Below, piece after piece: positions 10,901 through 20,596 of a stretch of DNA of 64,000 nucleotides. This DNA is from Tigriopus japonicus (Eukaryota; Arthropoda; Copepoda; Harpacticoida; Harpacticidae). The notes under the pieces are model-generated. The model ran no database searches, was not told the origin of the DNA, and saw nothing but the letters and a program-made list of their open reading frames with translations. Every line of letters begins with the position of its first letter. The first letter of the stretch is position 1. The position numbers were made by a program, and so were the translations under genes. The stretch covers positions 71,733 to 135,732 of the forward strand of contig JAAGOF010000209.1 of the NCBI GenBank assembly GCA_010645155.1. Reading direction: 5' to 3'.

Positions 10901-13900
10901 AGTTTGGATGGACCAAAAGGCCAAGAAGGCCGCACTCAAGCTCGAGAAACTGGACACGGACTTGAAGAACTACAAGAGCAACTCTATCAAAGAGAGCATT
11001 CGTCGTGGTCATGACGACCTCGGGGATCATTTCCTGGATTGTGGCGACCTCAGTCACGCCCTGAAATGCTATTCACGGGCTCGAGATTATTGCACCTCCG
11101 GACGTCACGTGATCCAGATGTGCTTGAACGTGATCAAGGTGTCGATCTACTTGCGCAATTGGTCCCACGTGATCTCCTATGTGAACAAGGCCATGTCCAC
11201 TCCAGAGTTCTCCGAAGGCACCATGAAGGGCGTGGACAGTGCTTCAATTGCCACGCGACTTCATTGTGCCTACGGTTTAGCGGAGTTGGCCAATGCCAAA
11301 TACAAGAGTGCGGCCAAGCACTTTCTCAACGCCAATCTGGATTACTGTGACATCCCCGATATGATGTCAGCGCAGGTACCATAGATAAATAAAATAGAGA
11401 TATCTCAATTTTGACGTTGACAAAACCGCCCTCTATGAGGGATTACCTAACAACATTGGTAAAAATGATTGTTTCATAAGGAACGTCATAGAGTGCGCCA
11501 CCGTGTTTGTAACGCAAATATCCTTTTTGAAGTTCGATTCTCAGGGTCAATTCAGAAAATACAGCCTACGTCATCTAGAGGTCACGGATCTCCGCACTGT
11601 CATGGCGGTCTGCCTGCTTAGCTAGAATTGAGAAGTCTGGGGGTAGTTTGTGCAGGTATGTCAACAAAAAAAAAAGCCTCTGATAGGGAAATTCAATTGA
11701 ATCGAAGCTGCAAAATCTGGCGCTAGATGGAGCCAAAACAGAGGAGCTAGCCCTAAAGGCCTAAAATTGGTAAATAATTTGACAAAGATTTGTTGAAATG
11801 TTTTATGTAGGACTCATTCATAGTACGTCATTGGGTTTACCGAATATTATGAACATTTCGGTAAATATTTGTCACATTATGTGACGGATCGTTGGACGTG
11901 TAGACCGGACTTAGCTGAAACTTGAAAAGTTCATTGCGACTTGGATCTTGGAATTGATTTCAATTTTTATGTTCATATTTCATTGAGTTGAAAAATCAAG
12001 AGATCGAACTGATACATCAATGACTTGGGCCATAGACTTGCCAAAACACTCAAGAGTTGTTTTACCGCAAGATGGCCCAGATTGTCACGTTATCTTACAG
12101 GTTGAAATAGTCTAAAACCTGTCAATCACATAGTGGCATCCATCAATCCTCAATTTCATGTAAAAGTAACCTTTCTTGATTACCTCAAACAAACATGAAA
12201 TAGTGCAGTAATTTTAAGAAAATGTGGAAAGTCTAGAACCGCATTCGATAAAAGTGGCCAGCACATAAGAGCTTCAATATTTCTGACACATTTCAAGAAT
12301 GTCAGAAACCTCAAGGTAGAATTCTGCCTCGTTTTTTTAACTAAAGGTCCAAAAACTTGGTCCTAATTTATATTTGTAATGTTTTTATGCCCTTACATGT
12401 TTTTTTGATTAAACCATGAAATGAAAAGAACGTCTGAATTTTCCGGTTTTTTAAATCCCTTTGAGAGAACTGTTCAGTTGGAGCATCATCTAAATAGTTG
12501 CTACTTACTTCATGTACTCTACGTGTCTGTCACCGGTTGGAAGCACTACAAATGAAAAGAAGCTGCGTTTCAGTTCCCAGCTGTGTTTTCATTGCAAATA
12601 TCACGTCATTCTCGAATTTAATCTTTAGAATAGCCCCACAAGGCACATAGAGACTCCGTGGCGCAATGGTAGCGCGTCTGACTCCAGATCAGAAGGTTGC
12701 GTGTTCGAATCACGTCGGGGTCAGGTTCCTCTTAGTTTCTTTTGTTTAAACCCACACATTCCCATTGATATTCCAGAATGTGGGAACGTACGGAGGATTA
12801 TGTGCATTGGCCACATTTGATCGATCTGAATTACAGCGTCAGGTCATCTCGTCGTCCAGTTTCAAGCTATTCTTGGAGCTCGATCCTCAATTAAGAGAGG
12901 TAAGTCGCTTTAAAAAAGAAATCTGATATCATAATTGTCCTAATATTTTGGTCGTTTCGATTGATAAATTTCTTCAATTGGCGAATGTTAAATTCAAGAT
13001 AAACATTCAGTGGTCCTTGAATTACATTCTATGGTGTGGGTAAAAATAGAAAGTAATAATCTTAATTTAACTTTTCCGAGAGCTTAAAGTAGATAGGACA
13101 AATATACTGAGATAATTTTAAAGTCGAATTTTTTCGTTTCTGATTTTTTGGGATATAGAAATTTTAGTTTCCTAAATGTCAGAATTTTCCAAATTCTTTT
13201 TGAAGATCTACCTTTGGGTAATGAAAAAAAATGACAAAGAAGTCTTCAGTTTGCAAAATTATTTTAACAAGTAGAACAAGCGAGGCTCGAAAACAATTTT
13301 TGCATCATTGTTATTGCCCATTTTCCTTTCATATTGTAGTGGCTTAAACATGGTTTTAAGCCTCAGTTGTTGGGAATCTACGGTATCTATCTAAATGAAA
13401 CGTTATCGTGATTATTTTCAGATCATTTTTAATTTCTATGAGAGTAAATACGGCAAATGCCTGAAGTTGTTGGAGGAATGCAAACCCAACCTAATGTTGG
13501 ACATCTACCTGGCGTTCCACGTTTCCACTTTGTACACCATGATCCGAAATAGAGGTCTAGTACAATATTTCAGGTACAGTTCTTTAGCATGAAGCAAATT
13601 ACTAAAGATGATTGCTAATGAATGATCCTTCCTTTATTGTTTAGCCCGTTTCTTTGTGCCGATCTGAAACTCATGGCTTCGTGTTTCAACACCACTCTGG
13701 TGGATTTGGAGGACGAATTGATGACCCTCATCTTGGACGGACAGATTCAGGCCAGGATCGACAGTCATAACAAGGTAAATGGAGCAGATTACAAACATGT
13801 TTCTTTAGTTTTATTGTCTTTGTCATGGAGAAGAAGAAAGTGTTAAGGCTCGAAACTTGCCCTTTCACTGATACTATTCTCCTAAAGTAATGTTTTCCGA

Positions 13901-15632
13901 AACACCCATACTTGAACACTCCCAGAACGAAAGATCCATTCGTGGGACTACACATGGTGGGACAACTAACCAAAAAAGATTTGAAAAATATACTGCAATA
14001 TATGCGTCAACGCCTATTTCTGAATGAAGAGATGATGGATGATAATGATGCTTTAACAATCGCAAGATATCCAAAATAAATGTTCGATTCTTGTCAGACT
14101 TCTCTGCCCTTGTTTGTAAGCGACACTTGCTACATAGGATTGTAAGTAAAAACGTCACAAACAAATCAGTCACAAGTAAATAGGTCACGAGGAAAAAAAG
14201 GTTACAGTAAAAAGGTCACAGGGTAAAACGGTCATGGTAAAAAGGTCACAAGATAAAACGGTCGCGGTGAAAAGGTCACAATAAAAAAGATACCTTTTCC
14301 CTGAGTATTTGTATATTCCATTCAGAATATCTTAGATGCCCATGGGCATATCTAGAAAGATGGGTGTAATTTTGACTCTAAAGGGGCAAGGACACCCTGC
14401 GTGGTTCAACGGATCCAACCTTGGTGTGGACCATTGTTCAAAAATCTGTTGGGAGTTACATCTTGTCGACTATGCTTATGAGACCGTATGAGGCCTTAAC
14501 ATAATAGTGTTCTACTTGGTTATTCTTGGGTCCCATCGAACAATATTCAACCATAGAACATACCAGGGCCCTTCTGGTGGCTTTTTATTGTCACCTTTTA
14601 ACAATGGCCTCTTTACATCGTGACCTTTTTACCTTGACCGTTTTATGGTGACCTATTTACACTGAACTTTTTAAGATGTGACTTATTTACCGCGCTCCGC
14701 TGAATATTAGGGAGCAAAATCAAGGGGGGCGACAAACTCAGGTTTACCATTACATTTCGCCAGAGAGCGCATTGTTCTGAAATTGTCGCGTGAGTGAGTG
14801 CGAGACAGGCAACCAAGCACCAAAAAATCAGCTGAACGGCTGTTAAGAATTCTGCCGAAATACAAGCAGACAGCCGGCTGGCTGCCCAAGCAAGCCTTAA
14901 ATCAATGTGCTCCCCCTGAGCAAAATGCCCACAGATAACATCAACAACGTGTGCAACAGCTGAAAACCAAAGTTAGATGACGTCACACTCCTTTTTGACG
15001 GGTTGTTTGTAACCCAAGCATGTATTCCGCTAATTTGTTTTGGCTTATATTTTTACTGTCATTAGATTATGCTGAAGTCAGGTTTAAGTTTGATTAGGTT
15101 AGGTTAGGTTTGAGTTAGGTCAGGTTAGGTTTAATATTTTACGGAATGGTAACAAATTATAAAGTAGTCATTCCGTTGCCGATTAGATTCAGAGTGAGTT
15201 GAAAGGGGCCGGCGCCATCTCTTGCTCTTGAGCTCGTTTTTTTACTGGCTACATGAGTTTCTTCAGTAGCAGCCACCTCACCGTTTCTAAAGACTTGATC
15301 AATAAAGACCCTTATCGATCTTGTTGACACTACTGAGTTCCAACTCGAAAGAACACATTGTTTTAGTTCCAGCTCAATTTTCACGCATAGTGTTGATCTG
15401 AATGTGAAAGTTTTGTTTCATTATGTGTTCTTTTGCATATTTCCAGGCCTTGTACGCCCAGGACGTGGATCAAAGAAACGCCACTTTTGAGAAGGCAATA
15501 GAAATGGGTCAGATGTATGAGAGGCGTGCCCAGCTTTTGGTGTTCCGATCAGCACTTTTGAAGAACAACGTCATCGTCAAAACCAATTCACGCTCTTCCA
15601 ACAATGAGCAAGGCGATCCTGTGGTAAATTAA
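7983..15632 (+). CDS. GPS1: COP9 signalosome complex subunit 1 (CSN1/GPS1)
   Basis: Seven exons: 7983-8184, 9220-9377, 10797-11375, 12777-12899, 13422-13573, 13645-13774 and 15447-15632. All have GT-AG borders and join in frame to 509 aa (human about 491-527 aa). Diagnostic blocks in order: EPMQIDVED and NPTLDLETY (exon 1); [17 protein letters not shown] (exon 2); [37 protein letters not shown] and [13 protein letters not shown] (exon 3, Rpn7-like helical repeats); [11 protein letters not shown] (exon 4); [16 protein letters not shown] (exon 5); [20 protein letters not shown] (exons 5-6, PCI domain); [17 protein letters not shown] (exon 7). CSN1 is the largest Rpn7/PCI scaffold subunit of the signalosome and helps hold CSN2/CSN3 and the CSN5 deneddylase. 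The linker at residues 120-155 is rich in Gly, Ser and Ala. Introns of 0.07-1.7 kb hold a tRNA gene and several repeats. Confidence 0.96.
8527..8868 (+). mobile_element. hAT-like MITE (family H1), short copy in COPS1 intron 1
   Basis: Ends read CAAGGCCACTGGATA on the left and GGCCCTG on the right. The interior is homologous to the longer copy at 18271-18899 (shared AAATTGGGAAAATTGC, GTTATTCCAAGC and GTATAG..AAA..TCAGTTTCT). The flanking 8-mers, TTGATGTG and TTGTTGAT, match at 5 of 8 positions, so the duplication is weak here. No coding capacity. Confidence 0.6.
10230..10600 (+). repeat. Diverged dispersed repeat in COPS1 intron 2
   Basis: Shares blocks with 60190-60500: GAGCATCTGG / GAACATCTGG, TTTGGAGAAGCTC and TGTGAAGGA, in the same order. 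It lacks a defined end, and identity is only moderate, so the boundaries are approximate. Confidence 0.4.
11378..11650 (-). repeat. Dispersed repeat family R, copy 2, in COPS1 intron 3
   Basis: Reverse complement of the unit at 27374-27680. The match is strong through TGCGGAGATCCGTGACCTCT, AGGCTGTATTTTCTG and GTTAGGTAATCCCTC. It begins three bases after exon 3 of COPS1, so it sits at the very 5' edge of the intron. Confidence 0.75.
12652..12723 (+). tRNA. trnW-CCA: tRNA-Trp (anticodon CCA)
   Basis: A complete 72-nt cloverleaf. The acceptor stem GACTCCG pairs with CGGGGTC with one T-G pair; the discriminator base is A. The D arm is GCGC-AATGGTA-GCGC. The anticodon stem TCTGA/TCAGA encloses CTCCAGA with anticodon CCA at 12684-12686. 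The T arm GCGTG-TTCGAAT-CACGT is regular. Box A (TGGCGCAATGG) and box B (GTTCGAATC) are intact. A TTTT at 12740-12743 is a ready polymerase III stop. No intron. It lies in intron 3 of COPS1 on the same strand, 53 bp before exon 4, so both genes can be transcribed across it. Confidence 0.96.
12740..12743 (+). terminator. Pol III terminator of the tRNA-Trp gene
   Basis: Four T residues 17 bases after the discriminator base, within TTAGTTTCTTTTG. It stops before the COPS1 intron 3 acceptor (..ATATTCCAG at 12776). Confidence 0.7.
14138..14708 (+). mobile_element. Fold-back type element (family FB), copy A, in COPS1 intron 6
   Basis: The left arm, 14138-14290, is built of about 18-bp units of the type GTAAAAAGGTCACA. 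The right arm, 14582-14700, carries the reverse complement units (TGTGACCTTTTTACC type). The interior, about 290 bp, is homologous to the inverted interior of copy B (40091-40589); both hold CGGATCC, GGACCAT or GACCATGG, and CTTATGAG in the same order. The ends shared with B are GATTGTA(A/G)GTAAAAA and an AATATT end. No open frame of note. The superfamily is unknown. Confidence 0.75.
15095..15135 (+). repeat. Short TTAGG-type tract in COPS1 intron 6
   Basis: GATTAGGTTAGGTTAGGTTT, then a looser run of GTTAGGT units. Resembles arthropod telomere repeat but is far too short to be a functional telomere. Confidence 0.6.
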
Positions 15633-15675
15633 GAGACCTACCCTACAATGGGTGGCAAATTGATATAATTTGTGA

Positions 15676-15681
15676 AATAAA
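15676..15681 (+). promoter_or_regulatory. Polyadenylation signal of COPS1
   Basis: AATAAA in TGTGAAATAAAGC, 44 bp after the stop codon, a normal distance for a short 3' UTR. Confidence 0.7.
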
Positions 15682-15860
15682 GCAAACCAACTTGTCCCGG
15701 TTGTCTTTTAAATTTAGGGTCACTTAATTTTCTTGATTTTAGTCACTGGCATGTTTTAGGAAGAAATACAAGATTGGCGGTACGGGATTTCGGGGATTTT
15801 AGTACATAACCAGTGCCCCTTTCAGGAGGAATTACAGGATGGCATTACTAGGAATGGCAT

Positions 15861-16255
15861 GAATTACTATTGATGTCATCATTTTTGGCGGGAAAAAATT
15901 TCGGAAGACGTGTGTTTCTGATGAGTGTGGAAGGTAGCTAAAACGAAGATTTAGGTCTGGTAATTGCAATAGTTCCTTTCTCATTTGCACAACTTGAAGT
16001 TGGATTAGCAAATCTTGACATTTTTTGCAAAAAAACAGTTTTGTTCTTATTACAGCAATTACTAGTGACGTCATGATTTTTGGCGGGAAAAAAGTTCGGA
16101 AGACCTGTGTTTCTGATGAGCGTGCAAGGTAACTAAAACGAAGGTTTAGGCCTGGTGATTGCAACAATGCCTTTCTTATCTGCACAAATTGAAGTTGAAA
16201 TAGCAATTCTTGACATTGTATTTGCAAAAAAGTATGTTTTGTTGCTTTTATCTAA
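15861..16255 (-). repeat. 195-bp direct tandem duplication
   Basis: Two copies, one at about 15861-16055 and the other at 16056-16255. The landmark TTTTTGGCGGGAAAAAA recurs 195 bp apart. On the minus strand a 131-codon open frame (15832-16227) runs through both copies in the same frame, because 195 is divisible by three; both give NLRFSYL..SSET. It has no family match that I know, so it is listed as a repeat, not a gene. Confidence 0.7.
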
Positions 16256-16261
16256 AATTTC

Positions 16262-16670
16262 GCTACATAAGTTGAGAGAGTTCTTCCGAACTTTGAAATT
16301 AGGAATGCCCAACTTTGAATAACAAGATGGTCAGAGGAGATCGGTTTCTGGGACAACTAAACCTAAAAATGAATAATTTGTTTAATTGAAGGCTTCCAGT
16401 TCTCCATTTGTTTTCAAATTACTTTGCAATACTTCTCAACATACATTAACCATGCCATTGCCCATAAATGCAACATTTTTCGAAAATCTGACCCTTGATA
16501 ACTGAGATTTTTTTGGCAAGCCTACACTGCTAACGGCAGTTACAGACGGCAGCAGGTCCGTAAAATGATACGGTAATCACTCCCATTTTCCCTTTTGCAA
16601 CATAAATTGAAAGGGCTCTTCCAAACTTTTGAATCAGGAATGCCCGACATTGAATAACATTGAATTGAGT
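16262..16670 (+). repeat. Pair of ~70-bp direct repeats 340 bp apart
   Basis: 16262-16330 (TTCCGAACTTTGAAATTAGG) and 16602-16670 (TTCCAAACTTTTGAATCAGG) match through AGGAATGCCC and TTGAATAAC. Likely part of the same repeat complex as the flanking units. Confidence 0.55.
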
Positions 16671-16707
16671 TGAACATCAGTCTATGCGTAATTTTGTCCT
16701 TTAGCGG

Positions 16708-16875
16708 CCATTTTCTACCATTTTCTGCCATTTTCTGCCACTTTCTGCCATTTTCTGCCACTTTCTGCCATTTTCTGCCACTTTCTGCCATTTTCTGCCA
16801 CTTTCTGCCATTTTCTGCCACTTTCTGCCATTTTCTGCCACTTTCTGCCACCAAGTGGCAGAAAATGGCAGAAAT
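16708..16875 (+). repeat. Minisatellite of 10-bp units closing in a hairpin
   Basis: About 14 decamers alternating TTTTCTGCCA and CTTTCTGCCA (a 20-bp higher unit). The array then reverses: CTGCCACCAAGTGGCAG followed by AAAATGGCAGAAA is the reverse complement of the preceding units. The minus-strand open frames through it (repeating AENGRKWQK) are products of the repeat. Confidence 0.9.
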
Positions 16876-17379
16876 TCAGTAAAAGCCAAAATTTGCCATC
16901 CCTGCTTCTGATGGCATCAAAGAAAAAAAATATTTTCTTTCATATTTGAGTATCAATTTGCAAAAATTTGACAGTTAAACCCAAAATACTACGATCATCA
17001 CGGATGATCGTCCTCTGTGATGAGGCTCTATCCTCCTTCCATACCGACCTTCTGCCTACCTACACAATCAGACATAACTCCGTGAACACAATATTCCATT
17101 AAGAGTATGATTGAGTATCTGAATTTGCAATTTCCAAACTAATATGATACCCAAAGAAACTTTGCAAGGCTTTGAGGGAAGTAACCGTGCTGAGATTCCT
17201 AATCAGTATAGGGTTATTGGATTTAAAGGTTTTTACCTCATTTACCTTAAATTTAAACCAACGCACTTTTCATTTGTCACCACGTTCGTGCTTTAAATTT
17301 CATTGAAGTTGCTTGGTACGGTAAATTGAAAGGCGAATTTCAAGAAAGGCTGTTAAATTTGATTGAGATCAAGGGGGCC

Positions 17380-17437
17380 CCGGGCTACTCAAGAAGCTCT
17401 GAGGGGGCCCTGGGTCAAAAAAGTTTAAGAACCCCTG
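17380..17437 (-). mobile_element. Terminal fragment of a hAT-type element
   Basis: The reverse complement of 17437 leftward reads CAGGGGTTCTTAAACTTTTT, then GACCCAGGGCCCC. This is close to the known hAT/Charlie-type terminus CAGGGGTTCTCAAACTTTTT. The other end was not found nearby. Confidence 0.5.
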
Positions 17438-17706
17438 AACTAGACCTTTTCTGGTAATCGTTTTACCACAAAGGGGTGGGTGAGCTTATTCATTCTTTGC
17501 TTTCCTTAGTGTACATAAAAATGAAAGAGCAAAACTTCTCACTCAATCATTCGATTGAGCTGAAAATGGAAATACAGCTTTTTCACATTGCAAGCAAGGT
17601 TTCACCTGCAGAAGAGCGCAAATGATTCGTTTCTTCTGAAAATCATAATTCTTACTACTAGCCTCCCACTTCATGATTCCCGTGCTTCTTGGTCCATCCT
17701 TCAAAG

Positions 17707-19491
17707 CAGGGTTGCCAAGTCTTAGGGAAGCCTCTTGTAATGTGTTCAAATATAAGAATGTCCAGTTTCCCGCTTCGACACCTCCTACTCATACTCGTCC
17801 TCCCAATAGTTCACTTCCAACCCAAGACTTGAATATCCATAATGTCTATTCGTATTCGTCGGCTCCACATCCCAATTTCAATAAACCAGTTTCCTTCTAC
17901 TTCTTGTTGTGATTTGCTGCCAACACACCTCTCGGCCACTTTTGCTTTGAAATTCGGCCACTTTGGGCCACAAAATGAAATACAATTTTTTACTGAAAAT
18001 GGCGTTTTCGCTTAAATCTGAATCGATCCGTCAAAAAAACTTCTCTTTTATTTTTCTTCAAAAAAATTGAAAAAAAAAATTGAAAAAATCAAGCATTTAG
18101 TTTAAAACCAAAAATTTGGAAAAAAACAGTCTGAAAAATGCTTGTATTACAAAAAAGCAAATTTCAATTCACTCAATCAACATTTGGCCCAGTCTCGTAA
18201 ATAACATTCCTAGTTCCAATATTTCCAAGTAAAGACACTGAACTTTAAAATTGTTATCAAACACAATGAGCAGGGCCACCAGATAGTTGTTAATTATAAT
18301 TTACAATGGAAATACCAAAATCTTCAATTTTTGTCCAAAATTACCAAAATGGGGAAAATTTACACAAAAATATGGGAAAATTGCTTGTCCCGCTATTTTT
18401 TTCTAGAAAAAGATAAGTTTATCAATCAAAATCAAAATTGGGAAGCAAGGCGACATTGTTTATTGCAATTGCAACAAAAATATTTAGTTTATCTTTGGGG
18501 CCATCAGTTACTTGTAAATAATAATTTACCATGTTTTTACTAAAATTTGTGATGCTTTTTCAAAATTACAAAATTGGGAAAATTGCAAAAAATAGTGAAA
18601 TTGTTTGTTCCCTTCAGGAAGATGTGGAAAAAGATGGCATAATAAAACTGTGTATAGACGCAGAGAGAATTTGTTAAAGTTTCAACAATGTGAATATTTT
18701 ATCAGTTATTCCAAGCAATGAAGTAAGGCTTCATTGTTGATGTGAGTATAGGAAAATGTCAGTTTCTTCTGCAATTAATGAGTAAAGTGCAAATAAAATT
18801 ACCAAAATAATCTGATTTCGTTAATTTATTATTTCTCAAAATAATTACCAAAAATACTACATATTTGGCAAAAAAAATTACCAAAACTTGATGGCTCTGA
18901 CAATGAGATATGTTTCAGATCTAGAAAACTATGAGGATTTTTTATCAATTGCTAGGATGTTTGAGTTTGATTAGTCCATTTTTGATTAGTTTAGCAGTTA
19001 TGATTATGATTTGAGTAACCAAAAGTTTCTTCAAAAAGAGGGTTTAACATTAAAAGTAAGTCACATCAACCAAAAATTTCTTCTAAGGGCGTTTCTAATT
19101 CTAAAATTGACCATGGTATCAAAGTTTGAAATATTGCAAGTGCCCAATTTTTGGACACAAACTGAATGTTTCAAGTCTGTGTATACCTAGATGTCTATGC
19201 TCTGGTTGGCAAAACATGGCACGTTCAAATGTAATAAGATTTCAGATCAATGCAGGATTCATTTTACAAAATTCATAATTATTTTGATTATGTTTTTGCT
19301 ATTTTCGGCCCCTTTCGGCCACCTTTGGATATGGCCGAGGAAATATATTTTTTTGTCCACCAGATTCCAAATTTGGCCATTTTCGGCCACTTTTGGAAGT
19401 GGCCGAGATATTTTTTTCCTTCGGTCACCGGGTTTCAAATTCGGCCACTTTTGCCAAAAGTGGCCGAGGATTCGGCCACCTGGCAACCCTG
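17707..19491 (+). mobile_element. hAT-like composite element (outer)
   Basis: Ends are CAGGGTTGCCA (17707-17717) and its exact reverse complement TGGCAACCCTG (19481-19491). The flanking 8-mers, CTTCAAAG and ATTAAAAG, match at 6 of 8. The subterminal zones carry repeats of CGGCCACTTTTG in both orientations (17930-17970 and 19305-19480). A second hAT-like element is inserted inside (18271-18899). No transposase frame remains. Confidence in the outer limits is moderate because the terminal repeat is only 11 bp. Confidence 0.5.
18271..18899 (+). mobile_element. hAT-like non-autonomous element (family H1), long copy
   Basis: Starts CAGGGCCACCAGATAG and ends TTGATGGCTCTG, an imperfect terminal inverted repeat (CAGGGCCACCA / CAGAGCCATCA). 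It is flanked by a perfect 8-bp duplication, ACAATGAG, at 18263-18270 and 18900-18907, the size made by hAT transposases. The interior has AATTACCAAAA repeats near both ends and is homologous to the 342-bp copy at 8527-8868. Confidence 0.85.
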
Positions 19492-20596
19492 ATTAAAAGT
19501 GACACATGCTGGGATACCATTCCCATCCAAAGTTCTTCCCTTCGCCCCTTAAGGCACAAATGCAAAGGACTTTGCATCAGAGTCATTATCTCATGTATGG
19601 CCAAGGGCTCCAACAGAGTTTTGTACACATTAACTTTTATTCCTTAATATTTCGATATTCTTAAACTGTAATTTTGAAAAAAGAACGTGGGAGGTTAGTA
19701 ATTGGAGTAATGATTTTCAGTATAAACGAATCATTTGCGCTCTTCTGCAGGTGAGACCTTGCTTGATATATACCTTTTCATATTCCATTCTGCCTAATGA
19801 AATACATATTTCTCTTGAGTCATCTCCATGACGAAGGATATGCCTGCTATAAAACCTTCGAAGAGTGAATCACCTAAGTAATGCTAAACAATGATTGTAT
19901 TGCAATAAAACAATCCAAAATACATGTAGATATATTTCTTGATGTTGGTAGCATTAATGCTCCTAGTGAATTTTTCAAATAATGATTGTGACAACCAATT
20001 CAATTAACATGTGCAACTATTTGGCAAACTAGGTAAAACTAATTGCAAGTTCTGAACATGAGTATTTGTGGCAACCAACGGGTTGGGCGTGGTGACGGTT
20101 GCCACAAACAAGTCCGTTCAGGACGAAATATTCTCGAGTAAGAACGAGCTAGTGGGTTTTATTAATTTGGACGGTTTGGCGAGTGGCTGATTGCCCTGTC
20201 TACGCTGCTTCAACACAGAAGGCCTCATTTCAATGTACAATTTGAGGAAAGGATAAGAAAAAGACAATTTAGAGTAGCCGTACTTTAAAGTTAGGGTCGG
20301 ATCTCTTTCTTTATTTAGACACTTACACTGACGAATAGTTTGAATGGGGTTGGCACGAATTGAAAAATAGATGTGGTTTGAGTATTTTTTGATCCAATAA
20401 AACCATTCAGACAATTAGAGTGAACATAAGAATAACAACTAAGTCATAAGAGAGAAAATACATCACAGTTAAAGTGAGTAATTGATCGTTCTAACAAAGC
20501 AAACTAATACTGACGGTGATAACAACAAACAGGGAGTATCTTTTTTTCTTCTTTCAACTTTTGTGGCATGGAGTTGTCCACGTTAAAATCTTTCAT
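19492..20596. other. Intergenic and 3' flank of the M13 peptidase gene
   Basis: No gene seen. Two minus-strand AATAAA signals lie at 20310-20315 and 20158-20163, about 285 and 435 bp behind the peptidase stop; either could end that transcript. A perfect 12-bp stem occurs at 20065-20108. Confidence 0.5.
20065..20108. repeat. Perfect 12-bp stem-loop
   Basis: TTTGTGGCAACC (20065-20076) and GGTTGCCACAAA (20097-20108) flank a 20-base loop. The core GGTTGCCA resembles the TIR of the neighbouring hAT-like element, so it may be the footprint of a collapsed element. Confidence 0.6.

Noticed and set aside
16540..16889. Minus-strand frames with repeating AENGRKWQK
   Set aside because: They are produced by the 10-bp minisatellite; no start context, signal or family.
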